From Symmetrospora coprosmae (taxonomy: Eukaryota; Basidiomycota; Cystobasidiomycetes; Symmetrosporaceae): a stretch of 64,000 nucleotides of DNA. The notes under the pieces are model-generated. The model saw only the letters and a list, made by a program, of their open reading frames with translations, was not told the origin of the DNA and did not search any database. The stretch's first letter is position 1. Each line of letters opens with the position of its first letter. The DNA lies in the NCBI GenBank assembly GCA_008802785.1, contig VUYT01000011.1, positions 186,001-250,000 on the forward strand, given 5' to 3'. The position numbers were made by a program, and so were the translations under genes. Positions 1 to 10,242 of this stretch are shown here, in pieces.

Positions 1-396
1 GGCGGCAGCGAGCGTGGATTGGGCTGGTTCGCTACGCTGGAACTGATAATAAACCGGATCACCGTCCTCGAAGTCTTCGTCCTCCACTATATCGTCTGTG
101 GTGCCTAGCCCGATGCGTAGACTCTTAACGAGGCTGCCGTTCGTGACCTCGGAGCCGCTCGTAGAGTCTGGCGCGACGGCCGTCATTGCTGGGAGTATTG
201 CGTCGGCTATAGTTGTATCCAGCTCGCGCTTATTTACGATGAACTGAATGTCGACTGTGCGGAACATCTGCATCATGCAGGGTGATTGTAGGGCCTTGCA
301 GGCGAGGGAGAGGGAGAGGAGGTCGCTCTTCCTGTGCAGATGAGATGCGACATTCTCGAGCATTTCGAAGGGTAGATCTGCGATGGTGAGCGGCAT
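1..396 (-). CDS. F-box-like protein, 5' part only (runs off the window)
   Basis: The reverse strand reads 132 codons without a stop from an ATG at 394-396 to the window edge. The N-terminus (MPLTIADLPFEMLENVASHL, then KSDLLSLSLACKAL and MFRTVDIQ) has the spacing of an F-box: a Leu-Pro-x-Glu start, a short helix, and a Ser/Cys-rich second helix. F-box proteins recruit substrates to SCF ubiquitin ligases through Skp1; the substrate-binding part lies outside the window. The same layout is seen in the gene at 55015-56568 (LPAELLGEICSHL, SLVCRTLR). A short acidic stretch follows near codons 105-115. It is divergent from the gene starting at 820. The family is inferred from the motif only. Confidence 0.6.
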   Translation of the reverse strand, partial: MPLTIADLPFEMLENVASHLHRKSDLLSLSLACKALQSPCMMQMFRTVDIQFIVNKRELDTTIADAILPAMTAVAPDSTSGSEVTNGSLVKSLRIGLGTTDDIVEDEDFEDGDPVYYQFQRSEPAQSTLAAA

Positions 397-819
397 TGCA
401 CAGTGTTCTTCGAAGGCGTTGATGTGTTATGTCGGCTTTGTGGATGATTGGTCGGTTGGCGGGACAACGAACTCGCGGAGATGCCCGGCCACTTGGAAAG
501 GCTAGCCAGAGCAGCTGCCTCACCGCCACGCGGAGATGCAGCCGCTTCAGGCCTTGTCGCAGATATTGTTCACCTGCTCTGCATCATCCCCGCTGTCCCT
601 GCGCGCATGCTCGAGCTCGAGCTCGGATCTCCGCGTGCGGCCCTACTCGTAGCTACGAGTAGGCCTCCGTCCTGGACCGGTGGCCCCTGGCTGGCCGTGC
701 TCGAGCTCCAGCAGGGTTGGCTCCGTCGCAACCAGTCAACACACAGACTCTCTACACATATCAACGTCGCTATTCGTGTAGGGCACCGAGCCCATACATC
801 TCCTCCTCATACACGCACA
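397..819. promoter_or_regulatory. Intergenic region between two divergent genes
   Basis: The stretch lies between the ATG of the F-box gene (-) and that of the HAPSTR1-like gene (+), so it must carry both promoters. It holds several CTCGAG/GAGCTC-type short palindromes at 610-625 and 700-712, and a perfect 22-bp palindrome at 642-663. No convincing coding sequence was found. Confidence 0.5.
642..663. repeat. Perfect 22-bp palindrome in a divergent promoter
   Basis: Each 11-nt half (CCTACTCGTAG) is the exact reverse complement of the other, with no spacer. It lies between two divergently transcribed genes, where a dimeric transcription factor site or a cruciform would fit. Function is inferred from position only. 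Confidence 0.6.
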
Positions 820-2322
820 ATGGATTCTCTTGGGCACCTCGCGGACAACCTGCCCCGAGGCCACAACAGCTCGACGGCCTCGCTCGCAGCCGCAGAGGCC
901 GAGCTCCAGTCGACGTTCCGGAACAGCGCCCTAGCTATCACGCACCTGCTCAAGGCGTCGCAGAAGACGTCAAAGAAGGGTGTGTGCTGCTTTCTTGCTG
1001 ACTAGTTGTCTCATGATCATCCGCTGACGTCGTTTCATCCGTCCGTCCGGTCGCCGCTCCCTCGCTCGCTCGGACAGCCTGGCAAGCCGGCTTCTCTACG
1101 GCGCTCGCAGACGTCCTCGAGTACCTGCAGCACAATCTGGACCTCCCAGGTCAGACCAGTGACGCATCGCAAGCCAATGCCATCGCCCAAGCCATCGACT
1201 ATATCGAGGTGGGTACATCCATCTGAGCGGCCCGCCCGAAGGAGGAACCGCCAAGCTGACCTGACTCGACGTGACACAAAGGCCCGACAGGAGGCTGTCA
1301 GGCTACAAGGACTGGAGGCCGATGGAGAAGATGAGCAGGAGCAGGCACAGCAAAGGGCCCAAGCAAGCCGAGCGCAGAGTCTGAACCCTTCGGCTCAGCA
1401 CCCGCAGAATCTGCGCCACCAACACCACCTCTACCAGTCTGCGCCGCAGCCAGTAGCATCCACCTCATCAGCTCACCTGCCGCATGGCAGCAAGACAAAC
1501 ACTGCATCACGCCCTGGCTCGTCGCTACGACGCCACTCCCGCAGTAACAGCCGCTCGACCTCGCCCGTGCCTGGCAGCTCGCTCGCGCAGCCCGCCAGTG
1601 CAGGCACCAACAGTCCAGGTAGAGCAGTCCCACAAGGCGTATCTACACTCGCCGACGATGTGCCCTCTTCATCTCTGCCCAATTCGCCTGACTATCGCCT
1701 GTCAGGCACTGCCGGAACCCGCCCGTCCTCGTCGTCTGGCCGACTCTTCGACTTCAGCAATCCGCCATCTAGCTCCACGTCCGCGACAGTAGATACCAGC
1801 GCCAGTGCATCTGCCGCGGGAGTGGTATCGCCCTTGACCCGGCTGCAAGCGCGCAGAGAGCGCGAGCACCGGGATCGGCATCATCACGGGCACGGTCACG
1901 AGCGTGGCTCTCGTTCGCGGCACGGGCACCGCGGCTCAGGCGGCGGCGTCGAAGCGGGACCGAGCACGGCGGGAATGAAGCGGCGCTGGACGGCGAGTCT
2001 CCTGCCTGACTGGACCGAGGGGAGCAGCGGCGGGATGGCTGCTGAGCACTGCATCGAGCTGGACGGGCAGGGCAGCGCGTCTGAAGGGGCTGGCACGCTC
2101 GGAGAGGACGAAGACGACGAGGAGATTGACGAGGCTGAGGGAGTCGAGCCAGAGGAGCGTGCACGAAGCGAAGCTGTATCGACGGAAGACGCCGCTGTCC
2201 CGAAGCAGGACGGGCAAGGACAAGGAGCGGCAGGAGCAGGTATGGGTATGGACATGGACCGCGGAGATACTTACCGGACAGATGGGAACACCCGTCCAAC
2301 GAAGCGTATAGTCAGGCGCTAG
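820..2322 (+). CDS. HAPSTR1-like (DUF4588-type) protein with long Ser-rich tail
   Basis: Three exons (820-979, 1078-1208, 1282-2322; total 1332 nt) give about 443 residues. Exons 1 and 2 carry the only conserved-looking part: TFRNSALAITHLLKASQKTS followed across intron 1 by AWQAGFSTALADVLEYL. This matches what I know of the HUWE1-associated stress-response protein family (HAPSTR1/C16orf72 and its fungal DUF4588 relatives), which begin with a helix of the type Phe-x-x-Ala-Ala-x-x-Val/Ile-Thr-x-Leu and continue into a Gly-Trp-Gln-x-Gly turn. The remaining 340 residues are low-complexity: Ser/Pro/Gln-rich, then His/Arg-rich (about 1860-1950), then acidic (2100-2160). The exon 3 acceptor could be 1281 or 1290, both in phase. 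A further short intron near 2240-2275 cannot be excluded. Confidence 0.55.
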
Positions 2323-2567
2323 CCAGCATGCATTATCGAGCTTAGCCATATCACATTCGTACAAATCTGCAATCGCACAACCACTAGTGTAAACGCCTGC
2401 TGTTCTGGAGCAATATGACGCAATGATGTCTATCTAGCTGCTCGTGGATCTGCCAATGTGTGCTCATCACTGCACATGCTTTCAGGACAGGCGTGACCTC
2501 TGCTTTGACCGGCCTGACAAAGCTGTTCAGTCTTTGACGCACTGAACGCATTGCCGACCAAGACAGC

Positions 2568-4062
2568 ATGAGCATGGACAAGGGCAAGGGAAAGGCAGAC
2601 GCTGAGCAGGATATGTCCGCAGCAGGAACAGGAGATGCCTCTGCTTCGCCGGCTGCTGCTGCTGGATCGCTCGGCGGCGAGGAGAAGCGTCCGCACCCAC
2701 TCGAGGGCGAATCTCCGAAAGCGACGTGCATCATCTGCATTGGCATGGCAGGTGGGTTCGCTACAGCGCCGTAGTACGCTTCAAGAGACAACTCTGAACC
2801 TGTTCCCTGCACATCCTGCGCGCAGGCTCCGGCAAGACGACCTTTATCCACCGCCTGACGAGCTACTTGCATGGCCAGAAGAAACCGCCCTACGTGCTCA
2901 ACCTCGACCCCGCAGTCGTGAACCTAGGCTACGAGGCCAACATTGACATCCGCGACACGGTCGACTACAAGCAGGTCATGCAGCAGTACAACCTCGGGCC
3001 GAACGGGGGCATCCTGACGGCGCTGAACCTCTTCACGACCAAGTTCGACCAGGTCCTTGGGTACGTCGACAAGAAGGCGCACTCGGGCAGCGTCGAGCAC
3101 ATCCTCCTCGACACACCTGGGCAGATTGAGATCTTTACGTGGTCCGCGAGCGGTGCCATCATCACGGACGCGCTCGCCTCGTCGCTGCCCACAGTAGTGG
3201 CGTACATCATCGACACGCCGCGGACAGCGTCACCCGAGACGTTCATGAGCAACATGCTGTACGCGTGCTCCATCCTCTACAAGACCAAGTTGCCGTTCAT
3301 CCTCGTCTTCAACAAGACGGACGTGCACGAGTGGGCGTTCGCAAAGGAGTGGATGGAGGATTTCGAGGCGTTCCAGGCGGCCCTGATGCGCCGCCGTGAC
3401 AAGCAGAACAGAGACGTCGAAGGGACAGAAGGAGGCTTCATGACGTCGCTCATGAGCAGCATGAGCTTGGTACTGGAGGAGTTCTACAAGAACTTGAGAG
3501 CGTGCGGGGTGAGCGCAATGACGGGTGATGGGATGGAAGACTTTTTCATCAAGGTCGACGAGGCGCGGCAAGAGTACGAGGAGTGGGTTGCGTGTCCTCG
3601 GAGAGCATCTGCGACATAGGTCGTGGCTGACCGATTCGCGCTTCCACCTACAGCCTCTACAAGCCTGAACTGCTCGCGCTGCATAAGGAGCGGGAACAGG
3701 CCAAAGAAGCCGAGAAGGCCGACTCGATGGCCCGCATGATGCGCGACATGAAGATGTCTGTCCCGTTGCAAGCGAGCGGCAAGGGTAAGGCTGCCTCTGG
3801 CAAGCCAAAGACGCGCGAAGAGCTGCTCGCCGAGCTGGAGGAGCAGGACCGGGCGGCAGAGGAGGAGGACCAGGAGCGCGGGTACGACGAGGACGAAGAA
3901 GGCGTGACGATTGACAGGGAGGACCACGGGATGTACAAGAGCATGCGGGCGGAGCATGCACGGCGGGCCGGCCCTGCTGCCGCCATTGCTGCTGCTGGAC
4001 GGCGGACGGGGCAGAGCGTGGTGGACGATGGGCTCGGTGGGAGATGGCCAGCGCCACGATAG
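2568..4062 (+). CDS. GPN1: GPN-loop GTPase 1 (RNA polymerase II assembly factor)
   Basis: Three exons (2568-2751, 2826-3591, 3654-4062) give 452 residues, close to the length of Npa3/GPN1. Intron 1 interrupts the P-loop (GMAG, then SGKTT). The Gly-Pro-Asn loop that defines the family is in [16 protein letters not shown]. The G3 motif is DTPGQIE, G4 is FNKTDV, and the G5-like SAMTGDG comes later. The C-terminus is charged and helical ([19 protein letters not shown], then [20 protein letters not shown]), as usual for GPN1 and unlike GPN2/3. GPN1 acts in cytoplasmic assembly and nuclear import of RNA polymerase II. The upstream start fits an N-terminal extension of about 40 low-complexity residues before the G domain. 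Confidence 0.93.
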
Positions 4063-4564
4063 TGTACCACACCATATAGCAGGGAGGGAATGCCTGTGCA
4101 CATTTGATCCTGATTGCCGTCATTTGTGTGTGTGGAGCGGTGTGTCTCTCGGTGTTCGGAGACGACTCAACTGCAAGACGCGCGTGTCTGAGTGGAGGCC
4201 ATTCCGCTGCCCGGTCCGTGCGGGCGCGCGCCTCGAGCGAGCGAGTTCCGCCCTTCTGTCACCTCCTCTATTTTCGTCGCAATCAGGCTCGAGCACAGCA
4301 TCGCATCAGGACGACATCAACAGAGGCATCACGCAGGAAGTTGACACTACTATACTGTTGTGTACGACGGACCTCATCGTCTGCCTTCTCGAAAGCGCTT
4401 CACCCGCTCGCTCCAGTGTCGCGGTCAAGTGTCAGCAGGTCGGAGTCGGAGCCCACACAGCCATCCGGGCGCAGACGCGTAGTTCTAGTGGGACAGACAG
4501 CAGCAGGAGATTCGCACAGCGGGACATCTGCTGCACCAACAAGGCAGACGCGTGAATCAGAAAT
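4063..4564. other. Intergenic region upstream of the KRE6-like gene
   Basis: Between the GPN1 stop and the KRE6-like ATG. It contains a TG-rich run at about 4122-4152 and no motif I can assign. Long open frames here lack ATG context and family resemblance. Confidence 0.4.
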
Positions 4565-7500
4565 ATGTCGCGCAATCCGTTCGCTTCCTCGAGCGGTTCA
4601 GGAAGCGGTGGACGCGACCGACCCCCTCCAGTCGCGACAGGGACTGGAAACTACGACAGTCCTGGCAGCACGAGCGTCAGCCCGACCATCCCTCAAGGCC
4701 CTTCATCCTACCAGGTCTCTCACCGCCCAACACGCTCCATGGAAGCCCGCGCCGGCTTTAACAACCACCCTTCGTTCGCCGAGGTGCCCTTGCGGAGCAG
4801 CAGCAACAACGGCAATGTCAATGGGCACACCCACAGCTACTCGCAGTCGAGCAACATCCCATCATCCCCTTCCATCTCCAACTCTAACTTCCCTGCCGGA
4901 TCGCACGTCTCTGGCTATGGACACGGTCAGCGAGGCGTCAAGCACGGTGGAGGCGGGATGGGCCTCCTAGGCATGTCGCGGCACCTCCAAGACGATGCAG
5001 CGTCCGTCTCGAGCTTGCTCATGGACAGGGATGGCTCGTACGACAAGCACTCGGATGATAGTCACGGACACGCAGGGCTCGGCGTCGGGCGCATGCCCTA
5101 TACCTATTCGACCGACTCGCTCGTCCCGCCACAGCTCCAGGGGCACCCGGCCCTCCGACAGAAGACGAGCTATAGCGACCTGAAGGGCAGTGATCACAAG
5201 ATCCTGTCGAACGAGGAGTACGTACATTATCCTTGGGCATATCGCGAGTAGTGCTAACCGCGCATCTCAATTCCGCAGCAAATACAACGCGTATGTCACG
5301 CCAGGAATGGCGCAGTATGACGGCCCAGAAGCAGACGACGCGCTGCACGACCCCGGACCACGCTTGAAGGGCTTTGGACCGGATAGACGGCTCGGAGACT
5401 CGCGCTACATCGCCGGCTCGACACGGATAGCCTCGTGGAGAGGATGGCTGAATGCCATCGGGCTGATGTTGATCATCCTGCCTTTGATTGGGCTGTTCGC
5501 TGCGTGAGTACATCCCGCGCACCCAAGAGGCTTCCTACAGCTGCTGAACTCGCGGACGTGCAGGTACCCCATCACATCCTACGTCCTGAGCACGATCAAT
5601 CCCATCACATCGCTGATGACAAACTCGACCGGCCAAGTAGCCGAAATCAGTGGCTTCCGCGGCCTCGTGGACATCGCGACTCCGACAGAAGCTCTGACGC
5701 GAGTGGGGCAAGACGGAGAAGTCTACGATCTCGTCTTCTCTGACGAGTTCAACGAGGATGGACGGACTTTCTACCCCGGCGACGACCCATTCTGGCGTGA
5801 GTCCTGCTCGCCAGTAGACAACTGGAAGCAATGCTGATAGCTCTGTTTGCTATTGTCTGCAGAGGCTGGAGACTTCCACTACCACGTCACGGGCGATGTC
5901 GAATACTACGACCCGCAAAGTATCACCACAGCTGGTGGCCACCTCGTCCTAAATCTGACGCACGTCCCCAACCCGCGTATCAACCACGTATGTTGATTAT
6001 CACCCCACCTCTTTCCGATGCTTCCGCTGACACTGCGGACCCCTCTGCAGAACCTTTCCTACATGTCCGGTATGCTGCAAAGTTGGAATCAACTCTGCTT
6101 CACAGGGGGAATCATTGAAGTCAGCATTAATCTGCCCGGGCGGCCTGACGTGACTGGACTATGGCCTGGTGCGTTGGTCCTCTCTGGCTTTCCGCTCACG
6201 AACGAAACTGACTTCCTGACACCTGTCTTGCTCAGGTGCATGGACGATGGGCAATCTGGGCCGAGGTGAGCCCCGACTAGTGACCGTAGCCGAGCACGCG
6301 GATGTGCAGCTGACCTTGCGCCTTGCGCCACCATGTACAGCGAGCTACGCAGCGACGACAGATGGCACCTGGCCGTACAGCTACGACTCTTGCGACACGG
6401 GCACGCTGCCGAATCAGACAGACTTCAGCAAGCAGACGGAGGCAATTCAAAATGCAGATGGCGGGCCGCTGTCGTACTTGCCGCGTCAAAGATTGTCTTC
6501 GTGCACCTGCTCGGGCGAAGAGTGGGTCGACAGGATGCACGGTGACGTCCGTGAAGCGTCTGTGACTGACACTGCTTGAGCACGCACCCGCAGCCATCCC
6601 GGTCCAAGCCATGACATTGGTCGAGGCGCGCCGGAGCTTGATATTATCGAGGCCTTGGTCAATGTCGCCACTGAGCACGGCGAAGTCAGTCAAACATTGC
6701 AGATGGCGCCCTTCAGCGCTTCGCACAACTGGAACAACGTGACGGGCGTCACTTTCGAGACCACGGATACTTTCCAGACCGAGCTAAACGAATACCGCGG
6801 AAACATTTACCAGGAGGTGCGCTGACCCGGCTTCATGGCATTTGCACAGACATGTTCGGCTAATCGCAGCCTCTTCTTCTTTGCAGTCCGTCTCTGCGCT
6901 CTCTTGGACTGACCAGCTTTCTTATAATCTAGTTGATCCTACAAGCTTCCAGACCTACGGGGTTGAATACGGAGCGAGCAAAGGGTCAAATTACGACGGT
7001 TTCGTGCACTGGATGCAGGTGCGGGGCACCGGCAGCAGGCGATGCGGAGCTAGAGGCTGACAGTTCTGTCTTGCAGAACGGCACGTTGAATTGGAGTTTG
7101 AACGAAGGCGCTCTCGCTCCTGAGCCATCTATCGATGTCGGACAACGCCTGGTCCCTCGAGAGGTAGGTCTGCGCCGCGTCCTGCTTGGGTCCCCCAAGC
7201 CTGACTGAGGCGGAATGCTTGCAGCCCATGTACATGATCATGAATCTCGGCATGAGCGAAAGCTTCAACCCCATCAACTACGACGAGCTCACCTTCCCCG
7301 CCATCATGCGTGTCGACTATGTCCGCATCTGGCAAAAGCGCGGCGAGATCAACATCGGCTGCGACCCTGACGACTACCCAACAGCCGACTACATCCAGCG
7401 TCATATCGAGGCGTACAGCAATTGGAATCTGACCACTTGGGCCGACGCCGAGCCACGGTGCGTACCTCCGCTTTCTCCGCTTTGCCCCAAGCAATCTCCG

Positions 7501-7565
7501 GCTGACACCATCCGCTTGTTGTACACAGAGGTTGGCCAAAGAGCTCGCTGCTCGAGGGCTGCTAG
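4565..7565 (+). CDS. KRE6: Kre6/Skn1-type beta-1,6-glucan synthesis protein (GH16 fold)
   Basis: Twelve exons. The N-terminal third is a Ser/Gly/His-rich cytosolic tail ending in SYSDLKGSDHKILSNE. It is followed by one membrane segment (WLNAIGLMLIILPLIGLFAA, about 5445-5505), so this is a type II membrane protein. The luminal part carries the SKN1/KRE6 domain: LVFSDEFNEDGRTFYPGDDP, NGTLNW-type blocks, YMIMNLGMS and VDYVRIWQK. The GH16-type acid triad ELDIIE is at about 6630 (GAPELDIIEALVNV). The last exon (7529-7565) encodes GWPKSSLLEGC and stop, matching the Cys-ended tail of the family. Intron 1 uses a GTACGT donor at 5218 and acceptor at 5278. The protein works in the ER/Golgi or at the cell surface in beta-1,6-glucan assembly. 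Exon borders were inferred by eye. Confidence 0.92.
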
Positions 7566-7868
7566 TTGCCTTTCGTTCTTTCGCAAGTCTCTCTGCTAGT
7601 CTGCTGCAAGCGCATTCCCTCGTCCCAGCATCTCCGTGCCTCTGTCCGAATCTGTTGCAATCTGCCTTTCTCCTGTACCTGTACAGAGTGCCTTTCATGG
7701 CAGACGGACGTTATGAATGCAGCAAACGACGGTACTAGCGATGCAGAGGCGCTGAGCCACGCGCATCCCGCATTGCCTCGGAGAATGCGATAGAGAGGCC
7801 AATGCGTCATTGACCCGGTCTGGCTCAGCGACCTGCGGGACCGGGTCTGATCCAGGCAGACCGGAAAG
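7566..7868. other. Short intergenic stretch
   Basis: Lies between the KRE6-like stop and the next ATG. It is moderately pyrimidine-rich (7580-7690). I see no gene in it. Confidence 0.4.
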
Positions 7869-9753
7869 ATGAACAGCACAGAGTCATCCAGCAACGGCTC
7901 CTACTATGGCACTATCCGTACGCTGCGCAATCTGCTCCTCAGCGCTGCCCCTGTGCAGCTGCCAGCGGCATGGACCTCCACGGGCGTGAGCTCCGAGGGG
8001 GAAGCCACCATCCGAGCTCGGGACACAGATGAGCAGCAGCAGCAGCGACAGCCTGGCAAGAAACGGTCGCGGCCTGGTATCCAAGACTTGTTCAGCGATG
8101 CTCCGTCACCGGTCGTCGACGGGCACGGCGTCGAGAAGAGCATCACGCCAAGCGAGGTGCATGCGCCAGATGCGAGTCCGTCTCCACCGTCGATAGACCG
8201 GATCCTCTTTCAAGCTGGTACAGCGGCAGGCGTGCAGGACGGCGATGACACCAGTGATATGCAGCAGCTGCCGCTCCTGGTGCTGTGTCCGTGCAATCTT
8301 CCCGACGGCAAGGACCGCCGTGCGCAGGATGCTGCAGTGACCGCGTGCATCACGCGTCTCGAGGAGTACGCTCAGGCACCCTACCTCCTCGTCCTCTTCG
8401 CCTCCCCATCGCCGACCGTCCACGTCCAGCAGCTCATTGCTTACTACAGGCAGCTTTCGCCGGATGCGAGACGGAATGTTAAGCGGATGTGGATTGTCCA
8501 TCCCGGTCTAGTCACCCGCATGTGCGTGTGCGTCCCATCAAAGTTGGGATGCTATCGGGCTGATCTGCGATGCGACATACAGCTCGGTCAAGCTCTTCCT
8601 GAACACCATCGTCAGCGGAAAGGTGTCGAGAAAGGGAAAGGTGCGGCTCGCAAGCTCGTTGAGCGACCTCGCCATAGATATAGACATCTCGCAGTGAGCG
8701 TTTGTTTGAGAGGCTGGGATCATCTTGCAGTTGACGTTACTGACTATAGTGCTATCTCGCAGAATCAATATACCGCCTGCCGTCCTGCTGCACAACCGGA
8801 CTGTAGAAGCAAAGGTCGTTTTTCGTCAGAGCAGTCCTGTCTTTGGCATGTCCCTCGGCAATGCCGCAGTGGACGGACAACTCCCACGAGTCGTCAAAGA
8901 CTGCCTCGCCCACCTCAGCAAGGGTACCAGTCTTGCCGTCACCGGTTTGTTTCGGAAGGTCCCTCGTATGGCCGACTTGGATGTCCTGCGAGCCACTTGC
9001 GACCGCGGGCACCCGGTCGACCTCTCAGAATGGCCAGAGAATGTCATCCTCACCGCATCCCTGCTCAAGCTCTACCTGCGGTCACTACCCACGCCACTCA
9101 TCCCAGCCTTATTCTATGACAGGGTCCGAAAGTGTCCGGCAGACTCCGAGGCCGCTGCGAGATACATCAAGGATGTATTCTTGCCGGACCTGGCTGAAGA
9201 TCATCCCGATGGCGAAGCGGTCTGCCTGATGCTAAAGACAATGCTACGCTTGTTGGCTAGCATCGCAAACCGAAGTGGTGCGTTGTCGTCTCAGCGCCAA
9301 GCTATGCCTGTAGCTCACAACTCCCACATGGGCAGATGCGAATCTTATGGATGCTCACAATCTGGCGATTGTGATCGCCCCCGTTCTGGTCCGGTCGGTC
9401 GATGTGCACACCGATGCAGAATTGTGCCGCGTACCGAAAGAAGGGCAGGAAAAGGAGGCCAGCTTTCCGTGGTCCAGCAAGTCCAAGCCGAGCAGGTCTC
9501 CCGCTGGCTCCGCCGCGAACAAAACATCGACAACGCTCGGTAGCATGCTCAAGCTCTGCATAGAGAACTGTGCTGCCATATTTCCCATGGATGACGCGCA
9601 CGGCATTCCGGAATTCAGCTCGTTGCGCGCTTCAAGCTCGAGTAGTCTGCAAAGCTCGCAGTCCGGGGCAGCCAGTCCGGCCCCACTCTCGCCGTCCTCG
9701 ACGAAAGTAGGTCCTCGCATGCAAGTCTAAATAACACTTAACAGGCTTACTGA
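7869..9753 (+). CDS. CRAL-TRIO (Sec14-like) plus RhoGAP protein, p50RhoGAP-like
   Basis: About five exons. After a Ser/Gln-rich N-terminus comes a CRAL-TRIO_2-type lipid-binding region (LLVLFASPSPTVHVQQLIAY, RRNVKRMWIVHPGLVTR, then SVKLFLNTIVSGKV and LASSLSDLAIDI). The RhoGAP domain follows: FGMSLGNAAV, PRVVKDCLAHL, and the arginine finger in TGLFRKVPR, with the helix TASLLKLYLRSLPTPLIPA and the later AHNLAIVIAPVLVR. This architecture matches fungal Ecm25-like and animal ARHGAP1 proteins, which switch off Rho/Cdc42 GTPases at membranes. Exon 1 ends in ATT split by a GTGCGT donor near 8521. The 3' end is uncertain: a donor near 9707 spliced to 9745 gives an early stop at 9753, while an acceptor near 9790 gives about 50 more residues ending in SFDSDDLPTR at 9947. 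Confidence 0.85.
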
Positions 9754-10242
9754 GCGCGTCCCCTTCTTCGTCTCGTGTCTTGTGAAAGACGACCGTCCGA
9801 GCCGGTCGATCCACCCTGCGCCTCCTCGCTGGCTCTCCAAAAGCTAGACCACGGGCCCGCACGCAAGCACTCCGTAACGCCGAGTCCAAAACGAGCGCTA
9901 AAGGCTTGCTCACATCATTTGACTCGGATGACTTGCCGACAAGATGACCCAAATATCGCTGGTCTTCCGCGCCCCTTTGGACCCTACCAAGAAGTCCCTT
10001 TCCGCACAACACTTCGGTATCATCCCGTCGGTTGGATAGCAATGATAGATGCTGCGGCGGTCCCCTTCAGGCTGTGTTGAACGGGAGGGATAGTATGTGG
10101 GGTCGCCGGGGTCTGACGGTCTGCGTCAGCGGTCGATGACTTCCGGCAACATTCAAGCTCCGACCACGGTTACATCCGCTCATCACACTCCGCCGACTTC
10201 AGCTTGTCCTGGCGACAGCTACAACCTCCGCATCAGACCGTC
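9754..10242. other. Intergenic region, possibly with the last RhoGAP exon
   Basis: The first 190 bases can be read as an extra in-frame terminal exon of the RhoGAP gene (ending at 9947). The rest is the upstream region of the ABC gene and shows no recognisable motif. Confidence 0.4.

Noticed and set aside
2323-2567. Short gene between the HAPSTR1-like and GPN1 genes
   Set aside because: Only 245 bases with no frame of interest; reverse frames here are shadows.
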